A stretch of DNA of 8,312 bases from Erysipelotrichia bacterium (GCA_009916335.1 SAAR01000152.1:1-8312), one strand, 5' to 3'. Positions 1-7,592 are shown, counted from the stretch's first letter. Notes: generated by a model not told the origin, from the letters alone. Program-made: numbers and translations.

Positions 1-43
1 ATAACGATTCAGAGGTGATTTTTTAGTATAACTATCGTTTCCG

Positions 44-88
44 CACCCGCATAGCGGGTGGTTTTATGATTCGCGATTACATCGCGAA
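44..88. repeat. two tandem perfect hairpins in left flank
   Basis: Two short palindromes lie side by side. CACCCGC-ATA-GCGGGTG (44-60) has a 7-bp stem and is followed by GTTTTATGATT, so it could end transcription from the left. TTCGCGAT-TAC-ATCGCGAA (70-88) has an 8-bp stem and a 3-nt loop. No credible gene was found in 1-157. Read on the minus strand, the first hairpin and its outer flank (ATCATAA then CCACCCG) resemble the hairpin after the small HTH gene at 7593-7615. A plain terminator is the simplest reading; the end of another small hairpin-type element is possible. Confidence 0.5.
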
Positions 89-107
89 CCAGTCTAAAGA
101 CAATAAT

Positions 108-147
108 AAAAAAGTAACTACAAAGGCTGTAAACCCTTGTAGTTACT
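108..147 (-). terminator. Rho-independent terminator downstream of the tRNA-Arg 3' end
   Basis: AGTAACTACAA (113-123) pairs with TTGTAGTTACT (137-147) over 11 bp. A mismatch and two more G-C pairs follow, around the loop CTGTAAA. On the minus strand the stem is followed by TTTTTTATTATT, the classic intrinsic terminator form. It begins about 11 bases past the CCA end of the tRNA fragment, so it is probably the native terminator of the original tRNA-Arg gene. That marks the left side as the chromosomal side of the junction. Confidence 0.8.
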
Positions 148-157
148 ACGTTTTTGC

Positions 158-202
158 TGGTGATCCAGGAGGGATTCGAACCCCCGACCCACGGCTTAGA
201 AG
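158..202 (-). other. attachment-site remnant: 3' half of tRNA-Arg(UCU)
   Basis: Read on the minus strand this is a complete tRNA 3' half: anticodon loop CTTCTAA (196-202; U33, anticodon UCU, A37), 3' anticodon stem GCCGT, variable GGGTC, T-stem GGGGG/CCCTC around loop TTCGAAT, acceptor strand CTGGATC, then A and encoded CCA (158-160). The expected 5' anticodon stem (ACGGC) is absent: the next bases are AAATC. No D-arm follows, and the acceptor partner is not at the right distance. Tyrosine-recombinase islands that use tRNA genes commonly cross over at the anticodon loop and leave exactly such a fragment at the distal junction. The intact tRNA-Arg and the integrase would then lie beyond the right edge of the window. 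Confidence 0.75.
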
Positions 203-324
203 GATTTCTGTAAACGCTTTAACCATGCGGTTTTATAGCCTGACCCACTGGATGCTAGCATATATAATTGCATATTTACGATATTTTTTTACGCTAGTAC
301 AGGTATATCGACACACTATCCCCC

Positions 325-351
325 AAAAAAAGTTGACCACAACCTTTTTTT
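325..351 (-). terminator. probable terminator at the end of the defence operon
   Basis: A7-GTTG (325-335) pairs with CAAC-C-T7 (340-351) around the loop ACCA, with one bulged C. The A and T tracts make it usable in both directions. It lies 31 bases past the HerA-like stop codon on the minus strand. The GC part is only four pairs, so strength is uncertain. The rest of 203-382 is AT-rich with no gene that I can support. Confidence 0.5.
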
Positions 352-382
352 GTGAGGATTTTTCTATTTATGAATATTTATA

Positions 383-2266
383 TTAGTTATATTTACCGCT
401 AGGATTCCATAAAATTTCTAAATTCGCATTTTCACTATTAGGTGATTCTTTTGTTGAGAGTTTCTTTACTTGTACTAAAATAGGTAACTCATAACTAGTA
501 CCAGTTATAATACATTGTCCAGGAGCTAAAGTCGGAATCTGCCTTTTAGAAACAGAATCTAATGTACTTATTGTATTAGAAATCATAAATAAATCATTAT
601 CATTAACCAAGCGATGAATAAAGTAATTATGGATTTGGGACATAATTGTTGGCGAAATATCCGCTGGCCTTTGACTTGCCAAAGTTACATAAAAACCAAA
701 TTTTCGGCCTTCTTTGATAATTTCTTCAAAAACTTCTAATCGATAATCTTTCCATGCTTGATCTTCTCTATTAGACTGAGCAGACAATATATTATGCGCT
801 TCATCAATTATCAAATGTGTTGTACGTCCAATTTTCTCTCCATTTGCTACAACTTCCTTCTGTAAATCATATAGATAGTTAGTTAATAATAATGGAATAA
901 GCTTTTTAGCTGTTGTATTACAATCTCTTAATGAAACAACTGTCAATACATCATTCCAAACATCAAAGTCAGAGCTTATCTTAAAAATTTTATTGATAAT
1001 AGCGGACTGACTTTCAATTCGGCTAATTAGAGGTGCGATAAAATCATATTGGACTGTATTATATGACAAACAATAAATGAGGTGACAGACTACACTGATA
1101 GTTATTTTTTGCATAATCCCTACATTATTCTTCATACTATCATCCATCAATTCAAACTCTAATTTTTTCTGAAAATCAGATCTATATTGCTTTAACTCAG
1201 AATCATTTTTAGTATTAATATAAAAATTATTCGGGATATAATATGTTGCTTGTGATGAGTGCCACAGACAGGAAAAAAGAGCCACTATATCCTCTGACCA
1301 AATTTCATCTCGGTTCTTATTAGTTATCTCCTCAATACTACAAATAAGCTTATTTAAAAGCAACAATGAATGCTGATTATTATTGCTTTTAAAAACGTTA
1401 TAAAATGCACTTCCAATACCATTTATTAAATTATCAAGAGAGATATCATTACTTTCAGCATCTACAAAATATTTTATTGCATTATGTAAGAATGGTTTTT
1501 GAACTTTTTCAGTTGCAGAAAAAAGTATTGCAAGTGTATCTATATTCCAAAAATATTTTGCAGGCAATGGTAATTTGTCGCCTCCTTTTTTGCCTGTTCC
1601 TAATTTAATAACTTGTTTACTTCTTTTTAATACACTTTCACCCACATATTCACCATTAAAGTCTATAACAATGAAAGATGAACTATTTTGTAAACTAATC
1701 CGCCCTGAATTGTTTAAATTAAAAAGCTCCGTAAATAACTTCGTTAATGTATTAGATTTCCCACTACCTGTATTACCAAAGACTCCTATATGAGTATTAA
1801 AAAGCCTTTGCCATGGTAATCCTATCGGAACAGAACTAGATAAAGTACTTCCAATTGGAATCATATTATTATCAACTACTTTATTGGCAGTCAGAATTGT
1901 ACTAATTTCTTCAAAGGTTAGTAATGTAACTTCTGCATAAATCAATGGAAATAATTTCAGACCATACTCAACCTCACCATTAATTAAATTCCCTATAATT
2001 GATACCTCAATAATCCGTTGGTAGCGACCTTTTGAAAAAGTATGATTGGTAGGGTCTTTAAGTAAATCTTCTAAATATTCCCGCTCAATACGACCTATAA
2101 TTCTATTACTGCCTCTAATAATTCCTACATATGATCCATTTGAAACACCAGCATAATATATACCGTTATAATGTATTTGCTCTAAATCAGTTCTATCATT
2201 CATAAGAATCCTGACTTTAGTTCCATTAACTTCAATTACATTTCCAACAATATATGGGATTTTCAT
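383..2266 (-). CDS. HerA-type ATPase (DUF87) of a SIR2-HerA (Nezha-like) defence system
   Basis: This is a cytoplasmic hexameric P-loop ATPase of the HerA/FtsK group, expected to assemble with the upstream SIR2 protein. Numbered from the GTG at 2269 (628 aa), residues 1-130 are β-rich with alternating glycines, like a HAS-barrel. Walker A is GNTGSGKS (165-172), VIDFNGEY follows at 201-208, and Walker B is HLIIDEAHN (485-493). The HerA signature KEGRKFGFYVTLASQRP is at 519-535, with ISPTIMSQ behind it. Length is normal for HerA defence ATPases. The ATG at 2266 is preferred (627 aa) because AGGAG lies 7 bases before it; the GTG at 2269 is only 4 bases away. The ATG overlaps the SIR2 stop as TGATG, which suggests translational coupling. 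No NurA-type nuclease accompanies it, which argues against the archaeal-style end-resection role. Family assignment is firm; the partner role is inferred from context. Confidence 0.9.
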   Translation of the reverse strand: MKIPYIVGNVIEVNGTKVRILMNDRTDLEQIHYNGIYYAGVSNGSYVGIIRGSNRIIGRIEREYLEDLLKDPTNHTFSKGRYQRIIEVSIIGNLINGEVEYGLKLFPLIYAEVTLLTFEEISTILTANKVVDNNMIPIGSTLSSSVPIGLPWQRLFNTHIGVFGNTGSGKSNTLTKLFTELFNLNNSGRISLQNSSSFIVIDFNGEYVGESVLKRSKQVIKLGTGKKGGDKLPLPAKYFWNIDTLAILFSATEKVQKPFLHNAIKYFVDAESNDISLDNLINGIGSAFYNVFKSNNNQHSLLLLNKLICSIEEITNKNRDEIWSEDIVALFSCLWHSSQATYYIPNNFYINTKNDSELKQYRSDFQKKLEFELMDDSMKNNVGIMQKITISVVCHLIYCLSYNTVQYDFIAPLISRIESQSAIINKIFKISSDFDVWNDVLTVVSLRDCNTTAKKLIPLLLTNYLYDLQKEVVANGEKIGRTTHLIIDEAHNILSAQSNREDQAWKDYRLEVFEEIIKEGRKFGFYVTLASQRPADISPTIMSQIHNYFIHRLVNDNDLFMISNTISTLDSVSKRQIPTLAPGQCIITGTSYELPILVQVKKLSTKESPNSENANLEILWNPSGKYN

Positions 2267-3429
2267 CACTCTGCTCCTAATAGATTTAGCAAATAATCAA
2301 AATCACCTCTAATACTTTGCATATCAACTGCAAAATCAGGAATGAAGTAAACATTATTATAACCTTTAAAATATTCCTTCATTGTTTTACAACTGTTCGG
2401 TGAAAATGGAATTATAAAAACTTGCAATTCTGGATTTAGTAAGGACCTTTTTACTATAGAGCGAATATGTTCATCAGAAAAAGAAAACCCGAAAACTATT
2501 AGTGTTGTCTGCTTCTTCTCTAATTCATAACTAAGAGCTCTCAAAAGCTGATAATAATATTGATTAAATACAGTTTCTTCAAATTTTCCTTTGTTAGGAT
2601 TAACTATAGGCAACTGTTTATATGACGCATAAAAGTCTTGTAACAAACACTCTTTTAAATTTCCATCATCATTATCTGAATTCTTATCATTTAGCTCGTA
2701 TACATAGTCATCTAAATTTGTAGACTCCATAGTTTCAAGACGTTTAACTACGCGCCTAGCAATATCGGTATTAATTTTTTGATCTATTTCATCAAAAATC
2801 CCAAATCTCTCATCTAAATAGATATATTCTTTATCTTCTGAATATCTCCATAAAACAGATCCATGTAACTTATATAAATTTATCAATGATAAATCTCTAC
2901 GATAATTATCATTAAAACCACTGTGAGATATGTTTATATTATAATTCTCTGAATTTATCGTTCTCTGAAAAAATCCCCTTGAACCATCATTAAACCATAA
3001 TAACGGATTATTTTTTAATGAAATATCAAATATACATTCAAACAACAAATCATAATTCGTAGTAAAAATATTAATCCTTTTAGATTGTTCAACTCCTGTA
3101 TTTGATAGGTATATGTTCATCCATCGAATAAATCTGAAATAGTTATACACAACTCGTTCATTATTATCTAATTCACCCGCGGGTTTCTCTAAAATAGACA
3201 TTACATCTATTTCATTTCTAGTCTCCTGAATAATAGATAAATAATAATAAACATACAAAATAGATTTAGAGATCTCACTCAGATTTTTATGTGTCAAAAC
3301 ATCTTCGAACGAAAATTCCACAGAAGTTGGTAATGCAAGTGTTTTATATAGGGGTGTGCTCATACCCGAACCAATTAAAAAATTTATATTATTACCTGCA
3401 ATCTTTTGATAAAAATCATCATTTATCAT
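2266..3429 (-). CDS. SIR2-family NAD-binding defence effector
   Basis: This 387-residue SIR2-like protein is the likely NAD+-hydrolysing effector of the pair with HerA. The nucleotide-binding loop reads NFLIGSGMS (16-24), where sirtuins have GAG-S. TTNYD (123-127) is the usual SIR2_2 form of the sirtuin QNID motif. KLHGS (187-191) carries the catalytic-type His189. FGFSFSDEHI (313-322) is the late motif common in bacterial SIR2 defence proteins. The N, D and H residues are all present, so activity is likely. Residues 247-258 are an acidic, asparagine-rich linker. No cysteine zinc cluster is evident, as expected for defence SIR2 rather than deacetylases. The start is supported by AGGGG 9 bases upstream. 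It begins 3 bases after the methyltransferase gene stop. In SIR2-HerA systems, NAD+ depletion on infection is established; here it is inferred. Confidence 0.88.
   Translation of the reverse strand: MINDDFYQKIAGNNINFLIGSGMSTPLYKTLALPTSVEFSFEDVLTHKNLSEISKSILYVYYYLSIIQETRNEIDVMSILEKPAGELDNNERVVYNYFRFIRWMNIYLSNTGVEQSKRINIFTTNYDLLFECIFDISLKNNPLLWFNDGSRGFFQRTINSENYNINISHSGFNDNYRRDLSLINLYKLHGSVLWRYSEDKEYIYLDERFGIFDEIDQKINTDIARRVVKRLETMESTNLDDYVYELNDKNSDNDDGNLKECLLQDFYASYKQLPIVNPNKGKFEETVFNQYYYQLLRALSYELEKKQTTLIVFGFSFSDEHIRSIVKRSLLNPELQVFIIPFSPNSCKTMKEYFKGYNNVYFIPDFAVDMQSIRGDFDYLLNLLGAE
2267..2278 (-). promoter_or_regulatory. ribosome binding site of the HerA-like gene
   Basis: On the minus strand AGGAG (2278-2274) stands 7 bases before ATG 2266 and 4 bases before GTG 2269. 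This favours the ATG start. The site lies inside the last codons of the SIR2 gene. Confidence 0.65.
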
Positions 3430-3432
3430 GCA

Positions 3433-6225
3433 TTAAGTCCCCTCTCTAAGTTTCTCTTCGTAAAGTTTCATCAACTCAACAACACATTCTTCTTCTGTCA
3501 TTTTAGTGCTGAACCCATACGCACTCATAACCGCTTTATTGTTCTCTCTATGTGCACTTCTCAGCTCAATAGGCATCAATAATTCATCATATAAGTCTGC
3601 CAAACTTGATTCAGGGTATTGTTTGCGAATCTGTAAAATTTTTTCTCCTGTTTTTTCTAAAATACTTTTTACCTGCACTGTTAATTCCGGCCACGGAAAA
3701 GTATTAAAAACAATCTCTGCCGAATATCTATAATCACTTTTTAGTCTTCCACAAAAAGCGCGCATCCACGCCATATGCACATTAGAGGTTAATATAGCAA
3801 AATGATATTTTTCTGCATTTGGAACAATTAATACAAGATTAGTTGCAATTGTTTTAGCATCCAAGTACCCTATAGGAACGTAACGTCTTCGTTCCGATGA
3901 AACACTAGGGACAACTAAATAGTTAGATTGTGGTTGTCGTATGTTTGTAAATAAGTATGGCACAACTGCCTTTTCTCTTGTAAATTTACTTGAGCTTGAT
4001 AATCGTAACTCTCTAACTTTTTCTAATCGTTCTACAACAGGCCTAATGTTCCTATATAGTTTCGGTTCAACATCTTTCAACCATAAACAGTAACGCATCC
4101 TATTATTTATGAATTCAGCGGCTCCTATACAAGGTCTGATATAATCCTCTAAAATCGGATAAGAAGTTACTAACTCATTTTTCTCTTTTTCATCAAGTAA
4201 CAAATTTCCACCATCCGTTGGTTGACTGCCCTTCATCATTTTTAATGAAATGTTAAGGGGTTTAGTTCTAGATGATATAAACACATTCGGGGCATCTATT
4301 AAATAAGCGTTAATATTTTTACAAGCAATTTGAAGATTATCATTATATAAATATTTTTGATTCTTGTATCTACCTTTACATGCAAATCCAATTATCACAC
4401 AATGCACCTTTGCTTGATTCTTAGTTTCACTGCTCCAGACAAAAGTTTTATATGCAAAAATTATTTCACAACTATGTAATATATCTTCCCATAACAAAGG
4501 AACTTGTTCACCCTGAGTAATACTATTCGTAGAAACAAAGGCACACTTAATATTAGTATCTAAAATAAATTGACTTGCTAATTTGTACCAAATAGAAACA
4601 TAATCTAATTTACTTCTTTTCTTAGTCCCCGCAAAAACTTTATCCATATCCTGACGCTGAGAATCTTGCATATAATTAGTTCCTACAAATGGAGGATTCC
4701 CGAAAATATATGAAACGTTTTCTTTGAGTACAATAGATTCCCAATCTATTTCAGCAGCATTTCCTTCAAAAATATTTGAATACGATTTAAGCGGCAAGAA
4801 ATCCATTTCTTTATGAATAATCGCCTCTGTTTCTTTAAACATTTGTGCTTCTGCAATCCAAATAGCTGTTTTAGCTACTGATACTGCAAAATCATTAATT
4901 TCAATACCATAAAATTGTTGAATACTAACCTTTATAGGATTAAATTCTTCTTCTTCAAAACCAAGCACACCAGTCCCCGATGAATCGGTAATCGTTTCCC
5001 TCAAAATATCATTTTCTAGTCGACGTAACGATAAATAAGATTCTGTTAAAAAGTTTCCTGACCCTGCTGCTGGATCAAAAAAAGTTTTAGACGCCATCCT
5101 ATCTTGTAACTCTTTTAATTGTTGAATTTTCTTCTTACCATCTTTACGAGACATGGCTTCTTTAAATTCATTTCTGAACTCATCTAAGAATAACGGATCA
5201 ATTAGTTTATGAATATTTTCAATGCTAGTGTAATGCATTCCTCCATGACGTCTCGTATCAGGATTTAAAGTGCTTTCAAATATTGCACCAAAAATAGTTG
5301 GAGATATTTCGCTCCAATCAAAATTACAAGCATCTTCAAGTATGAGGTTAACAGTATCTTCTGAAAATTGAGGGATTTCAACCAATTCACTAAAAAGACT
5401 TCCGTTCACATAAGGGAATTCCAGTAATTTTTCTGTTTCATAAGGGCTACGGTTAGATTCTTCAGTATCTAATATACGAAATAAATCCATCAATGCGTTT
5501 CGAACCTGGTGTAGTTGAAAATCCTGCAAATAATCATGAAACAAATTTTTCTTTCCAAATAATCCTGAGTCTTCTGCATATAAACAAAATACTAGACGAA
5601 CACATAACTTATTTATATTATGTAAAATTTCTTCTTCTGTTAACGAAGCATTAATCTTATACTGTGCCAATAAAGAATCATATAAACGCGCTACTAATTC
5701 CCCTGCTCCCTTAGAAATTTCCATTTCTCGTTCTATATGACTACTCCTTATATCAACCAAGAAGTTAAGTCGATAAAAATCAGACCCCAGTTTTTTCAAC
5801 TCTATAATTTCATCAGAATCATTAGGCCGTTCCATATCTAACACATGAAATTCCTTAAAGTTACAACTTACAATCCACCGTGGACGTTCACTATAAGGTA
5901 ATGCTGCTGCATATCGTTTAGCCTGCTCAGCAGGTGTTAAAACGGAACCGTCCGATTGACGAATTGCTGAGTTAAGATCTTTACCTAAACTTTTCTGTTC
6001 AATCATTGTGTGTGTGGCAGGAATCATAGCATCAATATAGCTAGTATGACCTAATTGCACCCGTTGTTCAAAAGCTATAAAATCAGCAGGATTCTCTATA
6101 CCATACACATTTTGAAGCAACTCCATCCAAAACCGCTGAGTATCTTGCTTTTCATCACCTATATTCTCCCATTTTTTAGCAAACTCTTTTGCTGCCTTTT
6201 CTTGTTGTTTTTGTGTTAATTCCAT
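3433..6225 (-). CDS. MmeI-like (type IIL) fused endonuclease-adenine methyltransferase
   Basis: This single-chain restriction-modification enzyme has 930 residues, close to the 919 of MmeI. The N-terminal part carries a PD-ExK-like site with Asp65, Glu76 and Lys78 (YID, ten residues on, EQK), matching the D-x(9-10)-ExK layout of MmeI. A helical spacer covers about 170-330. Methyltransferase motif X-like HYTS is at 331-334, motif I FDPAAGSGNF (383-392) and motif IV NPPF (510-513), the N6-adenine type. Residues about 590-790 should be the target recognition domain, followed by FNTFPWPE (840-847), typical of the region after it. All key residues are intact, so both cutting and methylation are plausible. 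Such enzymes usually protect the host by methylating one strand. ATG 6225 has AAGGGA a few bases upstream. The gene lies between the regulator (45-base gap) and SIR2 (2 intervening bases). The recognition sequence cannot be read from the protein by eye. Confidence 0.88.
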   Translation of the reverse strand: MELTQKQQEKAAKEFAKKWENIGDEKQDTQRFWMELLQNVYGIENPADFIAFEQRVQLGHTSYIDAMIPATHTMIEQKSLGKDLNSAIRQSDGSVLTPAEQAKRYAAALPYSERPRWIVSCNFKEFHVLDMERPNDSDEIIELKKLGSDFYRLNFLVDIRSSHIEREMEISKGAGELVARLYDSLLAQYKINASLTEEEILHNINKLCVRLVFCLYAEDSGLFGKKNLFHDYLQDFQLHQVRNALMDLFRILDTEESNRSPYETEKLLEFPYVNGSLFSELVEIPQFSEDTVNLILEDACNFDWSEISPTIFGAIFESTLNPDTRRHGGMHYTSIENIHKLIDPLFLDEFRNEFKEAMSRKDGKKKIQQLKELQDRMASKTFFDPAAGSGNFLTESYLSLRRLENDILRETITDSSGTGVLGFEEEEFNPIKVSIQQFYGIEINDFAVSVAKTAIWIAEAQMFKETEAIIHKEMDFLPLKSYSNIFEGNAAEIDWESIVLKENVSYIFGNPPFVGTNYMQDSQRQDMDKVFAGTKKRSKLDYVSIWYKLASQFILDTNIKCAFVSTNSITQGEQVPLLWEDILHSCEIIFAYKTFVWSSETKNQAKVHCVIIGFACKGRYKNQKYLYNDNLQIACKNINAYLIDAPNVFISSRTKPLNISLKMMKGSQPTDGGNLLLDEKEKNELVTSYPILEDYIRPCIGAAEFINNRMRYCLWLKDVEPKLYRNIRPVVERLEKVRELRLSSSSKFTREKAVVPYLFTNIRQPQSNYLVVPSVSSERRRYVPIGYLDAKTIATNLVLIVPNAEKYHFAILTSNVHMAWMRAFCGRLKSDYRYSAEIVFNTFPWPELTVQVKSILEKTGEKILQIRKQYPESSLADLYDELLMPIELRSAHRENNKAVMSAYGFSTKMTEEECVVELMKLYEEKLREGT

Positions 6226-6270
6226 CTATAATCCCTTTATTACCTTATGAAAGCATTCTCTAATTAGATA

Positions 6271-7239
6271 TTACACATCAAAATGTTTGGGTAAATTTTC
6301 TGATTGTTGAATGGCTGTTTCTTGTTCTTTAATCGCAGCCTCTGTCTGTAATCGATTCCACTCTAAAGCATAATCAACAGCCACCTTCATAGCATCTTTT
6401 TTCTTCAATGCTATCCAAAGATTAATCCGCTCCTCTAGTTCTTTCGAATATGTAGCATATAAATAACACCCTGTCGCCATTGTAGAGATATGTAATCGAA
6501 TGATTTTCCCACTTGATAATCGTAAGGCTAATATATTAGTTCCTTTTGTAGGCCAGGATACAGGATTCCCTAACCAAGCACATTTATCTAAAGCTATATA
6601 AAGCTGGACTAATAGCGGATAGCCCTCCATTAATATGCCCATATTATTAGGGAAAGCAGCAAAAGCAGACTGTTGATTTATAGAATGCCCTAACAAAATA
6701 GCTTTACGCTCAACTTCTGCTAGCTCCTTTTCTACTTTTTCAAAGTGATTGATTATAGAATTACTCTTATCCCCCTCTAATAACAAAAAATTAGCCGCAA
6801 AAATAGGAGGTTCTCCTTCTTTAATACCTTTAGAAGCACCATAAGTTAAATATTCATCTACTTGAACCTCTATTAAGCCCGCACTGGCCTTAAATTCAAT
6901 TTGATTTCCCATTTCTTGCGTAAAGCTAATAAAATGCTCTTCTTGATCTAATAACCACTTTAGATAAAACTCTTCCCTTACTGGCGTATCTGTCAACTCT
7001 TCTAATGTACAGTTAAAGAACTGCGCAATTTTATTCAAAGTCTCTAAAGTAGGTTGAGATACTTCCCTCTCGTAAGATGAAATCTGCCCCTTAGTCATTC
7101 CTAATAAAGCACCAAAATCGCCTTGTGAAAGTTTATAACTTTTTCTAAGGTTTTGAATTTGCATACCATAATTAAATCCTACTTCAGAGTCTCTATCTCC
7201 TACTATATGTTTTATTCTTTCACTTATATTTAGTCTCAT
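6271..7239 (-). CDS. XRE-family HTH regulator with long unknown C-terminal domain
   Basis: Residues 26-83 are a clear XRE/Cro-CI helix-turn-helix: IQNLRKSYKLSQGDFGALLG, then MTKGQISSYERE as the recognition helix, then QPTLETLNKIAQFF. The remaining ~240 residues I do not recognise. They hold an acidic helical stretch (about 160-183), a β-rich segment (234-265) and a charged C-terminal helix (268-312). Controller proteins of restriction systems are usually 80-100 residues, so this is far longer and may sense a ligand or partner. It is the first gene of the operon, with GGAG 6 bases before ATG 7239. Its promoter overlaps AATT-rich repeats, which suggests that it represses or tunes its own operon and the divergent small gene. 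DNA binding is well supported; the regulated targets are inferred. Confidence 0.82.
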   Translation of the reverse strand: MRLNISERIKHIVGDRDSEVGFNYGMQIQNLRKSYKLSQGDFGALLGMTKGQISSYEREVSQPTLETLNKIAQFFNCTLEELTDTPVREEFYLKWLLDQEEHFISFTQEMGNQIEFKASAGLIEVQVDEYLTYGASKGIKEGEPPIFAANFLLLEGDKSNSIINHFEKVEKELAEVERKAILLGHSINQQSAFAAFPNNMGILMEGYPLLVQLYIALDKCAWLGNPVSWPTKGTNILALRLSSGKIIRLHISTMATGCYLYATYSKELEERINLWIALKKKDAMKVAVDYALEWNRLQTEAAIKEQETAIQQSENLPKHFDV

Positions 7240-7263
7240 TCTATTCTCCAGTTTATTTCAGTA

Positions 7264-7293
7264 ATTTTAAATTGCATATTGATATTCAGTCAA
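7264..7293 (-). promoter_or_regulatory. σA-type promoter of the defence operon
   Basis: On the minus strand TTGACT (7293-7288) and TAAAAT (7269-7264) are 18 bases apart. The -10 box lies about 25 bases before the regulator ATG at 7239. The identical 11-mers AATTTTAAATT (7263-7273 and 7292-7302) lie over the -10 box and next to the -35 box. A protein bound there would block the promoter. Confidence 0.65.
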
Positions 7294-7338
7294 TTTTAAA
7301 TTACAATTCAATTGTAGTTGATAAAATGCAATTTTGAA

Positions 7339-7368
7339 TTGCTTTTTATGGAACTGCATGGTTATAAT
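7339..7368 (+). promoter_or_regulatory. σA-type promoter of the small HTH gene
   Basis: TTGCTT (7339-7344) and a perfect TATAAT (7363-7368) are 18 bases apart, about 50 bases before the ATG at 7419. The -35 box shares bases with the palindrome at 7328-7342, so a repressor bound there would compete with RNA polymerase. Confidence 0.65.
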
Positions 7369-7418
7369 TTATTTTACATTTTCAATTCAATTATATCATA
7401 CCAAAGGAGGTGATTATT

Positions 7419-7586
7419 ATGAGCAACCACTTTTTAACAGCCCAAGAAACAGCTAAAAACTTTTTTAATGGCAAAGTATCTACTGCTTCTATCTATCGGT
7501 TAGCTGCAGCTGGTGAGATTCCAAATATTAAAATCGGAAAAAGGATTCTCATCAACATTAAAAGGTTAAAAGCAAAATACACATAA
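7419..7586 (+). CDS. small excisionase-like HTH DNA-binding protein
   Basis: The 55-residue protein begins MSNHFLTAQETA and contains STASIYRLAAAGEIPNIKIG followed by KRILINIKRL. This is the pattern of the HTH_17/excisionase (MerR-like winged helix) family: a helix after the start, a second helix with YRL, a turn with IP, then a β-wing with G-K-R. A very strong AAAGGAGGTGA site lies 6-8 bases before the ATG. It is divergent from the XRE regulator, across the operator cluster. In integrative elements such genes often precede an integrase and direct excision. Here an IS200-like element starts within about 10 bases of the stop codon, so any integrase would be beyond it. It could instead be a transcription factor for the operon. 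The family is likely; the role is inferred. Confidence 0.78.
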   Translation: MSNHFLTAQETAKNFFNGKVSTASIYRLAAAGEIPNIKIGKRILINIKRLKAKYT

Positions 7587-7592
7587 AATCAT

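Larger units (their letters stand above)
7263..7392. promoter_or_regulatory. cluster of AATT-type operator candidates
   Basis: Five related sites lie between the divergent genes: AATTTTAAATTGC (7263-7275), CAATTTTAAATTAC (7291-7304), CAATTCAATTG (7304-7314), the perfect palindrome GCAATT-TTG-AATTGC (7328-7342) and CAATTCAATT (7383-7392). The consensus is roughly CAATTTTRAATTG. The sites cover the -10 and -35 of the leftward promoter and the -35 of the rightward one. Likely ligands are the XRE regulator and perhaps the small HTH protein. The composition is AT-rich, so single sites could be chance; the palindrome and the identical 11-mers are not easily explained that way. Confidence 0.6.

Noticed and set aside
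185..248. Short direct repeat GACCCAC (186-192 and 242-248)
   Set aside because: Seven bases only; could be an integrase arm site but nothing else supports it.
163..253. A full tRNA reaching from ATCCAG (minus strand, near 253) to CCA
   Set aside because: ATCCAG can pair with CTGGAT of the acceptor, but the length would be about 97 bases, there is no D-arm and no anticodon 5' stem, and position 1 mismatches. I take the pairing as chance.
66..386. Plus-strand open frame of 106 codons crossing the tRNA fragment
   Set aside because: It runs antisense through the terminator, the tRNA fragment and AT-rich spacer. GIRTPDPRLRR is the familiar antisense translation of a tRNA 3' half, and the start has no ribosome site.
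1405..1793. Two plus-strand open frames inside the HerA-like gene
   Set aside because: They lie antisense to a clearly coding frame with Walker motifs, have no ribosome sites, and give no recognisable protein.
3506..3733. Plus-strand open frame inside the methyltransferase gene
   Set aside because: Antisense to the conserved C-terminal part of the MmeI-like protein; no ribosome site or family resemblance.
383..7239. DISARM or BREX assignment because of a methyltransferase with an ATPase
   Set aside because: No DrmA/DrmB helicase or DUF1998 protein, no PglZ and no BrxC-like protein are present; the ATPase has HerA motifs and the neighbour is SIR2.
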